From Ruminococcus_G sp964621905 (GTDB lineage: Bacteria > Bacillota > Clostridia > Lachnospirales > Lachnospiraceae), in NCBI GenBank assembly GCA_964621905.1, contig CAZUNG010000009.1, forward strand, positions 1-64,000: a DNA stretch of 64,000 bases. The letters run 5' to 3'. The notes below the pieces were generated by a model. It did not search any database. It had not been told where the DNA came from and was given only the letters and a program-made list of their open reading frames with translations. The position numbers were made by a program, and so were the translations under genes. This document shows, piece by piece, positions 1 to 8,780 of this stretch (position 1 is the stretch's first letter; every line of letters begins with the position of its first letter).

Positions 1-53
1 ACTGTATGTTTTTCGAATTCTGTTAAATGGCGTTTTATTTGCCGACGCGTTGT

Positions 54-863
54 TTACTGAAGATTTAACCGCTTTGTCATAATGTACTTCGTCAGCAGAA
101 ATCCTGCCACCATAAATACGATTGTGATCAGAAGGCTGACAAGAAAAGTTGTGTCAACCATCTGAAGCGCATTTGTCTGCATACTTACAGAAGCGTTGAC
201 CGCCTTCGCCTCCACTGCAAAAGCTTTATATCCGGTAAATGCCATTGTGATTGTCGCAACAATCTGCTGGACGGCACTGATTGCAACGAATGCTCCGACG
301 GCGCCGAGGACTTTATGTCCGGAGAGCAGGTTTCCAAGCGCAACGGATACGTACATTTCAATTACGATGGCAAATGGCGCCAGTATCACAGAAACCAGTG
401 TAAGCCAGACACTCAGTTCCGCATCACCGCTGAAGAGATACTTAAAAGTTTCTGCAAACACTTCTCCCATGACTCTGAACACTTCCCCGTTTGCCGCCAG
501 AATCAATACTGCAGCAAATACGATAATAACGTCAAATACGATCCATATAACCCCTACCAGTCCCTTCGAAACCATAATCTGCTGGGGAGTTACCGGCAGT
601 GTATTGGTAAGATATCCCTGGTCTGTAAACACACTCTTATAAAAACGGAATCCCACAAACACTATCGTAAAGACTACTGCTGTAAAAATAACCATGACAC
701 TGAGTATGATCAGCAGTGCTGCCAGCATCGATTCACTTTCCAGACCGCCGCTGATTGCAAAAAATATCCTTGAGAGAACAGCGAATACAAGAACAATACC
801 GTGGACGACGAGAAGTGTTCTCGATGCGTTCTTCCATTCATGTTTAAACAATTTTCCTAACAT
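54..863 (-). CDS. ABC transporter permease (ABC-2 type)
   Basis: This 269-residue integral membrane protein has about six hydrophobic segments after a short cytoplasmic start (MLGKLFKHEWK), the usual layout of ABC-2 exporter permeases. It is the last gene of a three-gene leftward operon (GntR regulator, ATPase, permease) and overlaps the ATPase stop by 7 bases, so translation is probably coupled. The start has a GGGAGGTG ribosome site. Together with the ATPase it should form an exporter in the cytoplasmic membrane. In related YtrA-type loci the cargo is often an antimicrobial peptide or cell-envelope stressor, but nothing in the sequence fixes the substrate here. Confidence 0.85.
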   Translation of the reverse strand: MLGKLFKHEWKNASRTLLVVHGIVLVFAVLSRIFFAISGGLESESMLAALLIILSVMVIFTAVVFTIVFVGFRFYKSVFTDQGYLTNTLPVTPQQIMVSKGLVGVIWIVFDVIIVFAAVLILAANGEVFRVMGEVFAETFKYLFSGDAELSVWLTLVSVILAPFAIVIEMYVSVALGNLLSGHKVLGAVGAFVAISAVQQIVATITMAFTGYKAFAVEAKAVNASVSMQTNALQMVDTTFLVSLLITIVFMVAGFLLTKYIMTKRLNLQ

Positions 864-1555
864 CTGAACACCTCCCTGAACAATTCATCCACTGATTTCC
901 CCTGTTTTATCCGGATGTCATCAACCGGTGTCTGCATGCGGATATGTCCCTCCTGTATAAAAATCACTTCATCCAGAATGTTTTCCACATCGGAAATCAA
1001 ATGTGTGGAGATCAGAATCGTTGCATTCTCATCATAGTTGTTGATAATCGTATCCAGGATGTAATCCCTCGCTGCCGGGTCAACCCCTGCAATCGGCTCA
1101 TCCAGACAATACAGCTTAGCTCTTCTGCTCATCACCAGTATCAGCTGCACCTTTTCTCTGGTGCCTTTTGAAAGTGTCTTGATCCTCGCAGAAGGGTCGA
1201 TGGATAACCGCTCCAGCATCCCCATTGCACGGCTTCTGTCAAAATCCTCATAGAAATCAACAAAGAAGTCAACCGCTTCCGAAACACGCTGGTTTTCATC
1301 CAGATATGTCCGCTCAGGAAGATATGAGACAACTTTTTTCGTTTCCACCCCCGGTTCATTGCCATCAATCATCAGTGTTCCTTCGGACGGTGCCAGCAGA
1401 TGATTGATCAGTTTAATCAATGTTGTCTTGCCACTTCCATTCGGACCGAGCAGACCGATAATTCTTCCTGATTCCAATGAGAGTTCTACATGATCCAGTG
1501 CCAGCTTCTGACCGTAACGTTTTGACAATCCCTGACATTCTAATATTGTACTCAT
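857..1555 (-). CDS. ABC transporter ATP-binding protein
   Basis: This 232-residue nucleotide-binding subunit has a Walker A GPNGSGKTT at about residues 37-45, a signature loop written LSKGT rather than LSGGQ near residue 130, and a Walker B/D-loop LDEPIAGVDP near 150-160. It lies between the GntR regulator (4-base ATGA overlap) and the permease (7-base overlap). It powers the partner permease. The degenerate signature sequence is common in the YtrB/BcrA-like exporters of Firmicutes. Confidence 0.9.
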   Translation of the reverse strand: MSTILECQGLSKRYGQKLALDHVELSLESGRIIGLLGPNGSGKTTLIKLINHLLAPSEGTLMIDGNEPGVETKKVVSYLPERTYLDENQRVSEAVDFFVDFYEDFDRSRAMGMLERLSIDPSARIKTLSKGTREKVQLILVMSRRAKLYCLDEPIAGVDPAARDYILDTIINNYDENATILISTHLISDVENILDEVIFIQEGHIRMQTPVDDIRIKQGKSVDELFREVFRC

Positions 1556-1923
1556 TTTTTTCCCTCCTCCAGGGTCTTCTGAATTAATTTCAGAATCTCT
1601 TCTTTCTTAAAACCCATCTGATTCATCTTCTCCACAAATTCTTTGATCTGTGCTGATGCCAGATCTTCTCTCATATCTTCTATCATATGCTCATCCTCTG
1701 TTATAAATCTTCCGCTGGTTCGTTCTGAATGAACAAGACCGCTCCTCTCCAGTTCCGACATTGCTTTCTGCATCGTATTGGGGTTGACTCCCGCTTCGAC
1801 TGCCATCTCCCTTACGGACGGTAATTTATCTCCCGGTTGATAACAGCCAGCGATAATCGCGAGTTCTACACGCTCGACAAGCTGAGCATAAATCGGTCGT
1901 CCGGAATCCAGTTTCCATGCCAT
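1552..1923 (-). CDS. GntR-family (YtrA-type) transcriptional regulator
   Basis: A short 123-residue GntR protein: an N-terminal winged helix (PIYAQLVERVELAI, then LPSVREMAVEAGVNPNTMQKA) and a short helical tail instead of a large ligand domain, which defines the YtrA subfamily. The start at 1923 is chosen because GGAGGTG lies 6 bases upstream; an in-frame start at 1980 would run through the promoter. It is the first gene of the exporter operon and probably represses it, with the exporter substrate or envelope stress as the inducing condition. The regulated role is inferred from family and position. Confidence 0.88.
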   Translation of the reverse strand: MAWKLDSGRPIYAQLVERVELAIIAGCYQPGDKLPSVREMAVEAGVNPNTMQKAMSELERSGLVHSERTSGRFITEDEHMIEDMREDLASAQIKEFVEKMNQMGFKKEEILKLIQKTLEEGKK

Positions 1924-1929
1924 TTTTTC

Positions 1930-2000
1930 ACCTCCTGTATTACTGTACTGTTGTACTAAGTTATTAATACAATAATACATCCAGCTTATGAGATTGTCAA
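1930..2000 (-). promoter_or_regulatory. Promoter and likely operator of the YtrA-type exporter operon
   Basis: On the minus strand, TTGACA (2000-1995), a 17-base spacer and TATTAT (1977-1972) form a near-consensus sigma-A promoter. Between the -10 and the ribosome site lies TTGTA-N12-TACAA plus further GTATTA/TAATAC half-sites, a plausible binding site for the regulator encoded just downstream. Confidence 0.7.
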
Positions 2001-2020
2001 CAGTAATTTATATTTTTTTC

Positions 2021-2058
2021 AGCGAAAAAGGCGCCAATTCCGCAGCGGATATTGGCGT
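2021..2058 (-). terminator. Intrinsic terminator after metF
   Basis: On the minus strand a GC-rich hairpin (CGCCAAT..CCGC / GCGG..ATTGGCG) is followed by CCTTTTT. It sits directly downstream of the metF stop and separates that operon from the exporter operon. Confidence 0.85.
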
Positions 2059-2101
2059 CTCTCTCTGAAGAAGCGTATATTAATTATTATTGGTAAACGA
2101 A

Positions 2102-2980
2102 TTAATTATGGTACGGTACCCGAATTCCTGTCATATTGATAATGTCAGTTACGGCCTCCCACTTATTCAGTGCATAGATGTGCAGTCCATCAATTCCGGC
2201 ATTCATATATTCAAAAATCTGATTCACCGTATACTCAATGCCGGCTTTTCGGAACCCTTCCGGATCGTCATAATATTTGCTGATGATCCTCGCCAGCTCT
2301 TTCGGAACGGAACAACCGTTCGTGGACAGCGCCATACGAATTGTCGCATCCTTATTCAGAACCGGCATCAATCCGATATCAACAGGAAGATGTACGCCGG
2401 CTTTCCGGATCTTATCTCTCCATGTCTCATACTCTTTCACATTAAAGCAAAGCTGTGTCATGATATAGTCTGCACCCGCATCCTGTTTCATCTTCAGATG
2501 AGCAATGTCCTCTTCCTCCGTTGGGCACTGAATATGCTTTTCCGGATCTCCGGCCATGGCAATTGTGAATTTATCTCCAAATTCTTCACGGATATAAGCC
2601 ACAAGATCACTGGCATAGTTAAAATCACCGCGAGTCCCTTCCCAGCCAACCGGCAAATCCCCGCGCAGTGCAAGAACATGGCTGACCCCCATTTCCAGAT
2701 AATGCTTCAGCTGTTCTTTCACACCCTCTCTGGTATTTCCGATGCATGTAAAATGTGTGACCGCGATGGATTTCCCCGAACCCTGAATCGCCTTGCACAC
2801 CTCCACATTCCGCCCCACATTTGTCCCGCCCGCTCCATAGGTACAACTGATAAAATCGGGCCGAAATTCATACAGATGAGACAAGGTGTCAAGAAGTGGT
2901 TCCATCGGCTGCTCCGGCTTTGGAGGAAACACTTCGAATGAGAAACTCATTCTTTCCTTCATAATGTCCACAACACTCAT
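2102..2980 (-). CDS. metF: Methylenetetrahydrofolate reductase
   Basis: This 292-residue flavoprotein has the family opening FSFEVFPPK at residues 13-21 and collinear similarity to MetF across its TIM barrel. MetF interconverts 5,10-methylene- and 5-methyl-tetrahydrofolate using FAD, feeding methionine synthesis or, in acetogens, the methyl branch of the Wood-Ljungdahl pathway. It follows the sugar-binding protein gene by only 24 bases, with no terminator between, and ends the operon. That position is unusual and suggests one-carbon units are handled together with the transported compound. No metV-like partner is adjacent. The start at 2980 has a weak GGAAAGAG site; an alternative is the Met at residue 7. 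Confidence 0.93.
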   Translation of the reverse strand: MSVVDIMKERMSFSFEVFPPKPEQPMEPLLDTLSHLYEFRPDFISCTYGAGGTNVGRNVEVCKAIQGSGKSIAVTHFTCIGNTREGVKEQLKHYLEMGVSHVLALRGDLPVGWEGTRGDFNYASDLVAYIREEFGDKFTIAMAGDPEKHIQCPTEEEDIAHLKMKQDAGADYIMTQLCFNVKEYETWRDKIRKAGVHLPVDIGLMPVLNKDATIRMALSTNGCSVPKELARIISKYYDDPEGFRKAGIEYTVNQIFEYMNAGIDGLHIYALNKWEAVTDIINMTGIRVPYHN

Positions 2981-3003
2981 GTTATTCTCTCTTTCCGTCT
3001 GTT

Positions 3004-4008
3004 CTATTCCGTATCAACATTATCTTTTGTGATCATTACAAATGGTACATACTCGTCTTCAATCTTTTCTCCGCCGGCTACACGGTAACTGCAGTCTGCA
3101 GAAGCCTTTCCGATCGCAACGGCATCCTGTTTCAGGGAGCCCGCCATCGTGCCTGCCTTGATCTCTGCTCTTGCATCATCTGTGGCATCAAGCCCCAGTA
3201 CTATGGTGCCTTCAATGCCGGCGCCTTTCAGTGCCTCAATCGCACCGAGTGCCATCTGGTCATTGGATGCAACTACAGCATCAAATTCCGGTAACTTCTG
3301 GATCCAGTCCTCCATGATACGAAGTCCCTCTGTTCTCAGATAGTCACCATCCTGAGCCGCCAAAAGCTCATAATCAAAGCCTGCATCGTCCAGTGTATCG
3401 ATAAAACCGTTGTAACGGTCTGTGGAGTGATTCAGTCCGGCTGTTCCCTGCAGATACAGGATCTTCGCACCCTGTTCACAGTTTTCCATTATATACTCTG
3501 CATGCATTTTACCCGCTTCCAGATTCTCCGGTCCAACATAGGTATATTCACCGCTGTTTGCTTTGATTGCACTGCAGATTACCGGAATTCCCGCTGCGTT
3601 CGCCGCCTCTACCGCCGGTCCGGCCGCATCCGCATCTGCCGGCTGCAGAACGATCACGTCGACCTGCTGTGCGATAAAGTTCTCAACAGCCTGAATCTGC
3701 AGATTGGCATCGGAGTTTCCATCCGCTGTCACCACTTTGCAGTCCGGATAAGCTTCTCCTACATAGTCTTGAAATGCCGTACACACTGATTTACACCACA
3801 CATCACTGTCCGCCAGTGTGATAAAGCCAAACGTATAAGCCCCGCCTTCTTCTGATCCGCCATCTTCACCCTGTGCATCCGTGTTTTCGGCTGCCTGCGT
3901 ATCACTGTCGGTTGCCGGCGCATCTTCTCCACCTTTACCGGAACCACATCCGATCAGGCTTGCACCCATCAAACTTATCGCCATAAGTAATGCTAACATC
4001 TTTTTCAT
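3004..4008 (-). CDS. Sugar ABC transporter substrate-binding lipoprotein (RbsB-like)
   Basis: This 334-residue type 1 periplasmic-binding-fold protein has a lipoprotein signal peptide ending at Cys21 (LIGC) and then an acidic, Ser/Gly-rich linker. The body shows the pentose/hexose-binding pattern (YTFGFITLADSDVW, NFIAQQVDVIVLQPAD, NDQMALGAIEALK). It would be tethered outside the membrane and deliver a sugar or polyol to the RbsC-like permease encoded upstream. Ribose, inositol or a related compound is possible; the nearby Gfo/Idh/MocA gene favours a polyol or modified sugar, but this is inference. Confidence 0.9.
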   Translation of the reverse strand: MKKMLALLMAISLMGASLIGCGSGKGGEDAPATDSDTQAAENTDAQGEDGGSEEGGAYTFGFITLADSDVWCKSVCTAFQDYVGEAYPDCKVVTADGNSDANLQIQAVENFIAQQVDVIVLQPADADAAGPAVEAANAAGIPVICSAIKANSGEYTYVGPENLEAGKMHAEYIMENCEQGAKILYLQGTAGLNHSTDRYNGFIDTLDDAGFDYELLAAQDGDYLRTEGLRIMEDWIQKLPEFDAVVASNDQMALGAIEALKGAGIEGTIVLGLDATDDARAEIKAGTMAGSLKQDAVAIGKASADCSYRVAGGEKIEDEYVPFVMITKDNVDTE

Positions 4009-4059
4009 CCTAAACTACCTCCTGTTTTTTCATGTTTGTTTGCAACTCATGTATCAAAT

Positions 4060-5022
4060 CTAAGCTTTCGCTTTTGATTTACGTACTCTTACATCGATAA
4101 TCACGGCGATACATACGATGATGCCCTGTACAATCTTCTGCCAGTAAGATGAAATATTCTGCAGATTCATAAAGTTCTTAATGATACCGATGATACAGGA
4201 ACCGATCAGTGTCCCCGGAATATTTCCGATACCGCCGGACATCGAAGTACCGCCGACGATAACCGCTGTGATGGCATCCATCTCATATGTCTCACCTGCG
4301 ATCGGCTGTCCGGAATTCATACGAGCCGTCAGGAGTACCCCCGCAAGTCCCGCCATCAAACCAGAGAATGCACAGGCAAAGAATTTGATCACGCGGGTAC
4401 TGATACCGGAGGCATTTGCCGCATCCTGGTTACCCCCTACCGCATATATGTAACGTCCCGTTTTTGTCTGATTTAAGATCGTCCATGTAATAATCAGGGC
4501 GATCACCATCACCAGTACCGATACCGGAACCGGACCGATATTCCCCTGTCCGATCCATGTATACTTTTCTCCCAGCTGGGAGATCGGTACACCATCCGTA
4601 AACACAAAGACAGCTCCGCGCGCCATCATCATTGTTGCAAGTGTCGTGATAAAAGGGGGAATATCAAATAATACGAGAATTCCACCGTTGACAGCTCCGC
4701 ACAGAAGCCCTACCACCAGGCCCACAAGAATTGCCAGCGGAGCGTTTCCTGTGTTTACAACCACAGATGCAGAAACACATCCTGCCAGCGCCAGCACAGA
4801 ACCAACGGAAAGGTCAATCAGTCCGGCAATGATCATCAGCTGCTCGCCGCATGCCAGAATCGTGATAACCACAATCTGTCTGGAAACATTCGTGATGTTG
4901 ACCACCGATAAAAAGTTTTTGTTCGTGACCGACATCAGCAGGAACATCAGAACAAACAGAAGAAAAATCCCGTATTTACTGTAAAAATTCGCGAGATTAA
5001 ATTGTTTTGATTTTGTATTCAT
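4060..5022 (-). CDS. Sugar ABC transporter permease (RbsC-like)
   Basis: This 320-residue polytopic protein of the BPD_transp_2 family has around nine hydrophobic segments, the family's ligand-exit region VGGTSMSGGIGNIPGTLIG, and the conserved RYIYAVGGNQDAANASGI stretch. It begins 4 bases inside the end of the ATPase gene (ATGA overlap) and is followed after 51 bases by the binding protein. It forms the membrane channel of the sugar importer. Confidence 0.92.
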   Translation of the reverse strand: MNTKSKQFNLANFYSKYGIFLLFVLMFLLMSVTNKNFLSVVNITNVSRQIVVITILACGEQLMIIAGLIDLSVGSVLALAGCVSASVVVNTGNAPLAILVGLVVGLLCGAVNGGILVLFDIPPFITTLATMMMARGAVFVFTDGVPISQLGEKYTWIGQGNIGPVPVSVLVMVIALIITWTILNQTKTGRYIYAVGGNQDAANASGISTRVIKFFACAFSGLMAGLAGVLLTARMNSGQPIAGETYEMDAITAVIVGGTSMSGGIGNIPGTLIGSCIIGIIKNFMNLQNISSYWQKIVQGIIVCIAVIIDVRVRKSKAKA

Positions 5023-6530
5023 TCGTTATTCCCTCCTACTGCAAATGACATGATATACTCCTGAGAAAACTCATTTCTCGGCACTTCACCGGTGATATGC
5101 CCTTCGCTCATTATGATCGCCCGGTCACAGATTCCGATAATTTCCGGAAGATCAGAAGATATCATCACGATTCCGACTCCCTGTTCTGCGAGGTCACACA
5201 TGATCTTATAAATCTCATACCTCGCCCCTACGTCAATGCCCCGTGTCGGCTCATCCATGATCAGCACTTTGGGCTTATGCAGCAGCCATTTCGCAATGAC
5301 GATCTTCTGCTGATTGCCGCCGCTTAAGGATCCCGCCGGTGTATCCAGCGTCGGTGTCTTGATATTCAGGGTCTCTTTCATTTCCGTAGAATCCGCTTTT
5401 TCTTTCTTCTTATTGATAAAATCAGCCTTCGCATATTCATTCAGATTCGGCAACGCAATATTTTCACCGACGGAACGGCACAGCACCAGGCCTTCCCCTT
5501 TCCGGTCTTCCGATACCATCATGATGCCGGCGTGGATTGCATCCCGGGTCTTTGTGACGTTAAGAGGTTTTCCCTCATACAAAATCTCACCGCTTTCCAA
5601 CTGGTCCAGTCCGAAGACAGTCCGAAATACCTCCGTCCGTCCGGCTCCTACCAGTCCCGCCATTCCCAGTATCTCACCTTTGCGCAGCGAAAGATTAATA
5701 TTTTCAAAGGAACCTTTTTTATTCAGATTCTTGAGTTCCAGCACAATCTCACCCGGAACTGCCGTTTTAGCCGGATAGACGTCTTTCATCTGGCGTCCAA
5801 CCATTTTGGTAATAATCTGATCCTTTGTCAGATCCTGAACTTTATGTGTCGAAATCAGCTGACCGTCCCGCAAAATGGACGCGTCATCACCGATTTCCAT
5901 GATTTCATCCATCTTATGCGTGATATAGATGATGCTGATCCCGGAATCCCTGAGACGGTTCACCTGTTGAAACAGGGTTCGCACCTCACCTTCCGTGATT
6001 GACGAAGTCGGCTCATCCATGATCACGACTTTTGCATTCATCGATACCGCCTTGATAATCTCGATGATCTGCATATCAGACACTGTCAGCTCGCGCATCT
6101 TTGTCCTGGCTTTGTAGCCAAATCCAAACTCATCGATCAGCTGCTGTGCGTCTGCGTACAGTTTTTTCCAGTCGATCAATCTGCTTTTTTTCTGAGGTTC
6201 ACGCCCGAGGAATATATTTTCTGCAATCGTCAGATCTCTTACCGGACTCAACTCCTGGTGGATCGTCGCAATGCCTTTTTCTCTCATCAGTTTCGGTGAA
6301 GCATGCGTGATCTTTTCACCAAACATAAATATTTCACCTTCATCGGCACTGTAAATTCCATTGATGATTTTAATCAGTGTCGATTTACCTGCTCCGTTTT
6401 CCCCTACCAGAACATGAACTTTTCCCTTTTCCACAGCAAAACTCACATCACTCAAAGCCTTGACACCAGGAAATGATTTTGATATGTGCCGCAGTTCAAG
6501 TGCAGGCGTCGTGTTTTCTTTTCCCTCCAT
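5019..6530 (-). CDS. Sugar ABC transporter ATP-binding protein (RbsA/MglA-like)
   Basis: This 503-residue protein carries two tandem ABC domains. The first has an intact Walker A (GENGAGKST, residues 43-51) but a degenerate signature; the second has a degenerate Walker A (GLVGAGRTE) but an intact LSGGNQQK and MDEPTRGIDVGA. This asymmetry is typical of RbsA, MglA and XylG. It starts 21 bases after the flavin-reductase-like gene and overlaps the permease gene by 4 bases. Confidence 0.94.
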   Translation of the reverse strand: MEGKENTTPALELRHISKSFPGVKALSDVSFAVEKGKVHVLVGENGAGKSTLIKIINGIYSADEGEIFMFGEKITHASPKLMREKGIATIHQELSPVRDLTIAENIFLGREPQKKSRLIDWKKLYADAQQLIDEFGFGYKARTKMRELTVSDMQIIEIIKAVSMNAKVVIMDEPTSSITEGEVRTLFQQVNRLRDSGISIIYITHKMDEIMEIGDDASILRDGQLISTHKVQDLTKDQIITKMVGRQMKDVYPAKTAVPGEIVLELKNLNKKGSFENINLSLRKGEILGMAGLVGAGRTEVFRTVFGLDQLESGEILYEGKPLNVTKTRDAIHAGIMMVSEDRKGEGLVLCRSVGENIALPNLNEYAKADFINKKKEKADSTEMKETLNIKTPTLDTPAGSLSGGNQQKIVIAKWLLHKPKVLIMDEPTRGIDVGARYEIYKIMCDLAEQGVGIVMISSDLPEIIGICDRAIIMSEGHITGEVPRNEFSQEYIMSFAVGGNNE

Positions 6531-6551
6531 CCAAATCTTCCTTTCTCTGTA

Positions 6552-7445
6552 TCAGTCAACTTTTCTCCAACATACGTCTCTGAGCATTTCTGTCAGTTCA
6601 TCTTTCACTGCTTTATTTTTCACCGGATCCGGATTCATCAGCCAAAGTTTGTTAAGTTCCAGAAGTTTTTCATGCTCTTTCTGGGTGATGCGGCCTCTCT
6701 CCTCTTCACTCTCCATCCAGGTGGAGAAGTTGCCGATCCAGCGTTTCTTATCGCCCAGGTTGTCATCTGTGCGATGTCTCTTTTTCATTTTCAGGCGGCC
6801 GTAATTCAGTCGTGGGGGATCGCCTGTGATGGAGCATTCATAGACAAGGTCGGCTCCCGCCAGTCCCGGTTCATCCTCAATTTTCATGTCGCGCTCCAAA
6901 AGATCTTTCTGTACGTGGCATCCCACGACTTTTCCAATATACAGTGTGTTGTTGCTCAGCGGATATCTGTCCAGAATCTTGACTTCCAGGTTCGATACAC
7001 ATTCCATGATACATGGCGGCGCAACCTTTTTTGATTCGAACGGTGTCAGTTTTGCAACATCCAGTTCGCTGATGCCATGAGGAATCGGCATCCCCGTGAT
7101 CCAGCTTTCTTTCATCAGATCGAACGGATAGTAACTGATGACACATTCCTGATTGATGTCGAGGTTTCTTCTGGTCTGGCGTCTGTTATGTACGTCAAAA
7201 CAGTAATACCACGCGCAGTCGGAAGGTTCGCCCCACATTGCAGTTCCCATACTGATCGGCGCAACGTTTACATTTCCGTGGGCATCCAGTGTATTAACGA
7301 AGTAGCATGCAACAGGCGGTTGAATCCATCGATGGCTGAATCCATAATCCTCATATTTTGTGAGGATGTCACCCATATCAAATTTGTCTTTCGCTTCGAT
7401 ATCTGCATAGATCTCTGTGATATCAAAGTATTTTTGCTTTTTCAT
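6552..7445 (-). CDS. Flavin-reductase-like (FMN-binding split-barrel) protein
   Basis: A 297-residue protein whose first 200 residues resemble the flavin reductase-like domain (ACYFVNTLDAHGNVNVAPISMGTAMWG, then NLDINQECVISYYP). The fold binds FMN and acts as a flavin reductase or as an oxidoreductase with a bound flavin. A basic, helical C-terminal part of about 80 residues follows. It has a good AAAGGAGAA site. It lies between the Gfo/Idh/MocA gene and the sugar transporter in the same direction. A role in reducing or modifying the imported compound is possible, but the substrate is unknown. Confidence 0.8.
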   Translation of the reverse strand: MKKQKYFDITEIYADIEAKDKFDMGDILTKYEDYGFSHRWIQPPVACYFVNTLDAHGNVNVAPISMGTAMWGEPSDCAWYYCFDVHNRRQTRRNLDINQECVISYYPFDLMKESWITGMPIPHGISELDVAKLTPFESKKVAPPCIMECVSNLEVKILDRYPLSNNTLYIGKVVGCHVQKDLLERDMKIEDEPGLAGADLVYECSITGDPPRLNYGRLKMKKRHRTDDNLGDKKRWIGNFSTWMESEEERGRITQKEHEKLLELNKLWLMNPDPVKNKAVKDELTEMLRDVCWRKVD

Positions 7446-7508
7446 GGTAAGTTCTCCTTTTTCGTTTGATATTTTATGATTTGAATTATCGTTTTCACTT
7501 CCCAGAAA

Positions 7509-7598
7509 TCATACGAGCTCTGCGATGTCCACACCGTGTCCTGCCATCTTCAGACAGATCTGCTGTCCCATGCCTCTGGCTGTACCTGTTGCCGTGTT
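7509..7598 (-). pseudogene. Remnant of a short-chain dehydrogenase/reductase N-terminus
   Basis: Directly after the stop of the Gfo/Idh/MocA gene the minus strand reads T-A-T-G-T-A-R-G-M-G-Q-Q-I-C-L-K-M-A-G-H-G-V-D-I, then AELV and a TGA at 7509-7511. TGTARGMG is the TGxxxGxG cofactor loop of SDR enzymes and the following helix fits them. There is no start codon, and the remaining roughly 220 residues are absent. It is best read as the scar of a deleted SDR gene that once belonged to this operon. Confidence 0.6.
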
Positions 7599-7608
7599 AT
7601 TGTTTAGT

Positions 7609-8613
7609 TTATATTTCCTGTGGATATTTCAGCCCCCATTGTTCCCTTACAGTATCCATGATTTTCATAACACCGAGTGTCTCGGAAAGAGGAAGAATAT
7701 CGCTTTCTTTTTTGTCCTGCTGCAGACAGCGCATCGCCTCTTCTGCTTCGTACCGGTATCCCGGTCCGTCAATCGGAATGTTGATTTCTTCCACGATCGT
7801 TGGATCGTCTGTCAGTTTGGATTCAATCTCCAGTGTCACGGTATCAGCGTTCATAAATGCCTTTTTCAGCCGGATCACTCCTTCATCTCCCACGATCCAG
7901 GCCTCCTGCGGTGTTTCAGCCCGCATCGTGCAGCTTAAGACTGCGATCTCATTTCCCGGATAACGCATAGTGATAACGGATTGTTCATCCACTTCTGTAT
8001 CCCCGATCGCTGCCAGACTCTTAATCTCCTCCGGCTCATAACCCAGTACCATCGAAGCGAAAGATATTGCGTATACGCCAAGATCCATCATCGCTCCGCC
8101 GCCCACCTTACGGTCAAACTGCCGTGTCGTGTGATCTTTAAACAGGAATCCGTGATCAGCTCTCACATATTTAACTTTTCCCACACGTCCTTCCTTCAGC
8201 CACTGTCTGATTGTCTTCGCAACCGGCAGGAATCTGCTCCACATGGCTTCCATCAGGAAAAGATCTGCATCCTTCGCCGCCTGAATCATCTCCTGTGTTT
8301 CTTTGGCATTCAGGGCAAATGGTTTCTCACACACTACTGGTTTTCCTGCTTTGAAGCAGTCTTTCACCATCTGTTTGTGAGCCGGAATCAGAATCGAAAT
8401 GTAGACAATATCAATGTCCGGATCTGCCAGAAACTCCTCATAGCTGCCGTATGCCTTTTTGATGCCATGTCGTTTTGCAAATTCCTGTGCTTTCTCCAGT
8501 GAAGTTTTTGATACGACCGCTTCCAGAACTGCATCATCCGTATATGCCAGTCCTTCTGCAAATCCTTCTGCGACCCAACCAGGTCCCACCAGCCCCCAAC
8601 GAACTTTATGCAT
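7609..8613 (-). CDS. Gfo/Idh/MocA-family NAD(P)-dependent oxidoreductase
   Basis: This 334-residue dehydrogenase has an N-terminal Rossmann fold (GLVGPGWVAEGFAEG) and the family motif CEKPFALNAKE near residue 95; the C-terminal half matches GFO_IDH_MocA_C. Members oxidise or reduce sugars, inositols and amino-sugars. A strong AAAGGAG ribosome site precedes the start. It is the first gene of the leftward sugar operon, downstream of the LacI-type regulator. The substrate cannot be read from the sequence. Confidence 0.88.
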   Translation of the reverse strand: MHKVRWGLVGPGWVAEGFAEGLAYTDDAVLEAVVSKTSLEKAQEFAKRHGIKKAYGSYEEFLADPDIDIVYISILIPAHKQMVKDCFKAGKPVVCEKPFALNAKETQEMIQAAKDADLFLMEAMWSRFLPVAKTIRQWLKEGRVGKVKYVRADHGFLFKDHTTRQFDRKVGGGAMMDLGVYAISFASMVLGYEPEEIKSLAAIGDTEVDEQSVITMRYPGNEIAVLSCTMRAETPQEAWIVGDEGVIRLKKAFMNADTVTLEIESKLTDDPTIVEEINIPIDGPGYRYEAEEAMRCLQQDKKESDILPLSETLGVMKIMDTVREQWGLKYPQEI

Positions 8614-8631
8614 TATCTTCTGTCTCCTTTT

Positions 8632-8653
8632 TTAGTTTTGAAAACAAAACTAA
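8632..8653. repeat. Perfect inverted repeat just upstream of a ribosome site
   Basis: TTAGTTTTG and CAAAACTAA, 9 bases each, are separated by AAAA and lie immediately upstream of the AAAGGAG site of the Gfo/Idh/MocA gene. It could be an operator or an RNA hairpin that affects translation. Confidence 0.45.
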
Positions 8654-8681
8654 GTATTTACATCCGGCATTCTGCTTTTTT

Positions 8682-8730
8682 AGAAAGCAAAAGCTTGTTA
8701 TCATTGTTTCTGCAACAATCATAACAAGCT
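8682..8730 (-). terminator. Terminator after the LacI-SBP fusion gene
   Basis: On the minus strand a 17-pair hairpin with one mismatch (arms AGCTTGTTAT-G-ATTGTT and AACAAT-G-ATAACAAGCT) is followed by TTTTGCTTTC. It separates the regulator from the dehydrogenase operon. Confidence 0.75.
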
Positions 8731-8780
8731 CCCGAATCTGTCACAATATTTGCACCACTCATAAATGGCGAATTGTTTCA

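Noticed and set aside
54..1980. Several plus-strand frames opposite the exporter operon
   Set aside because: They lie entirely on the other strand of well-supported genes and show no domain.
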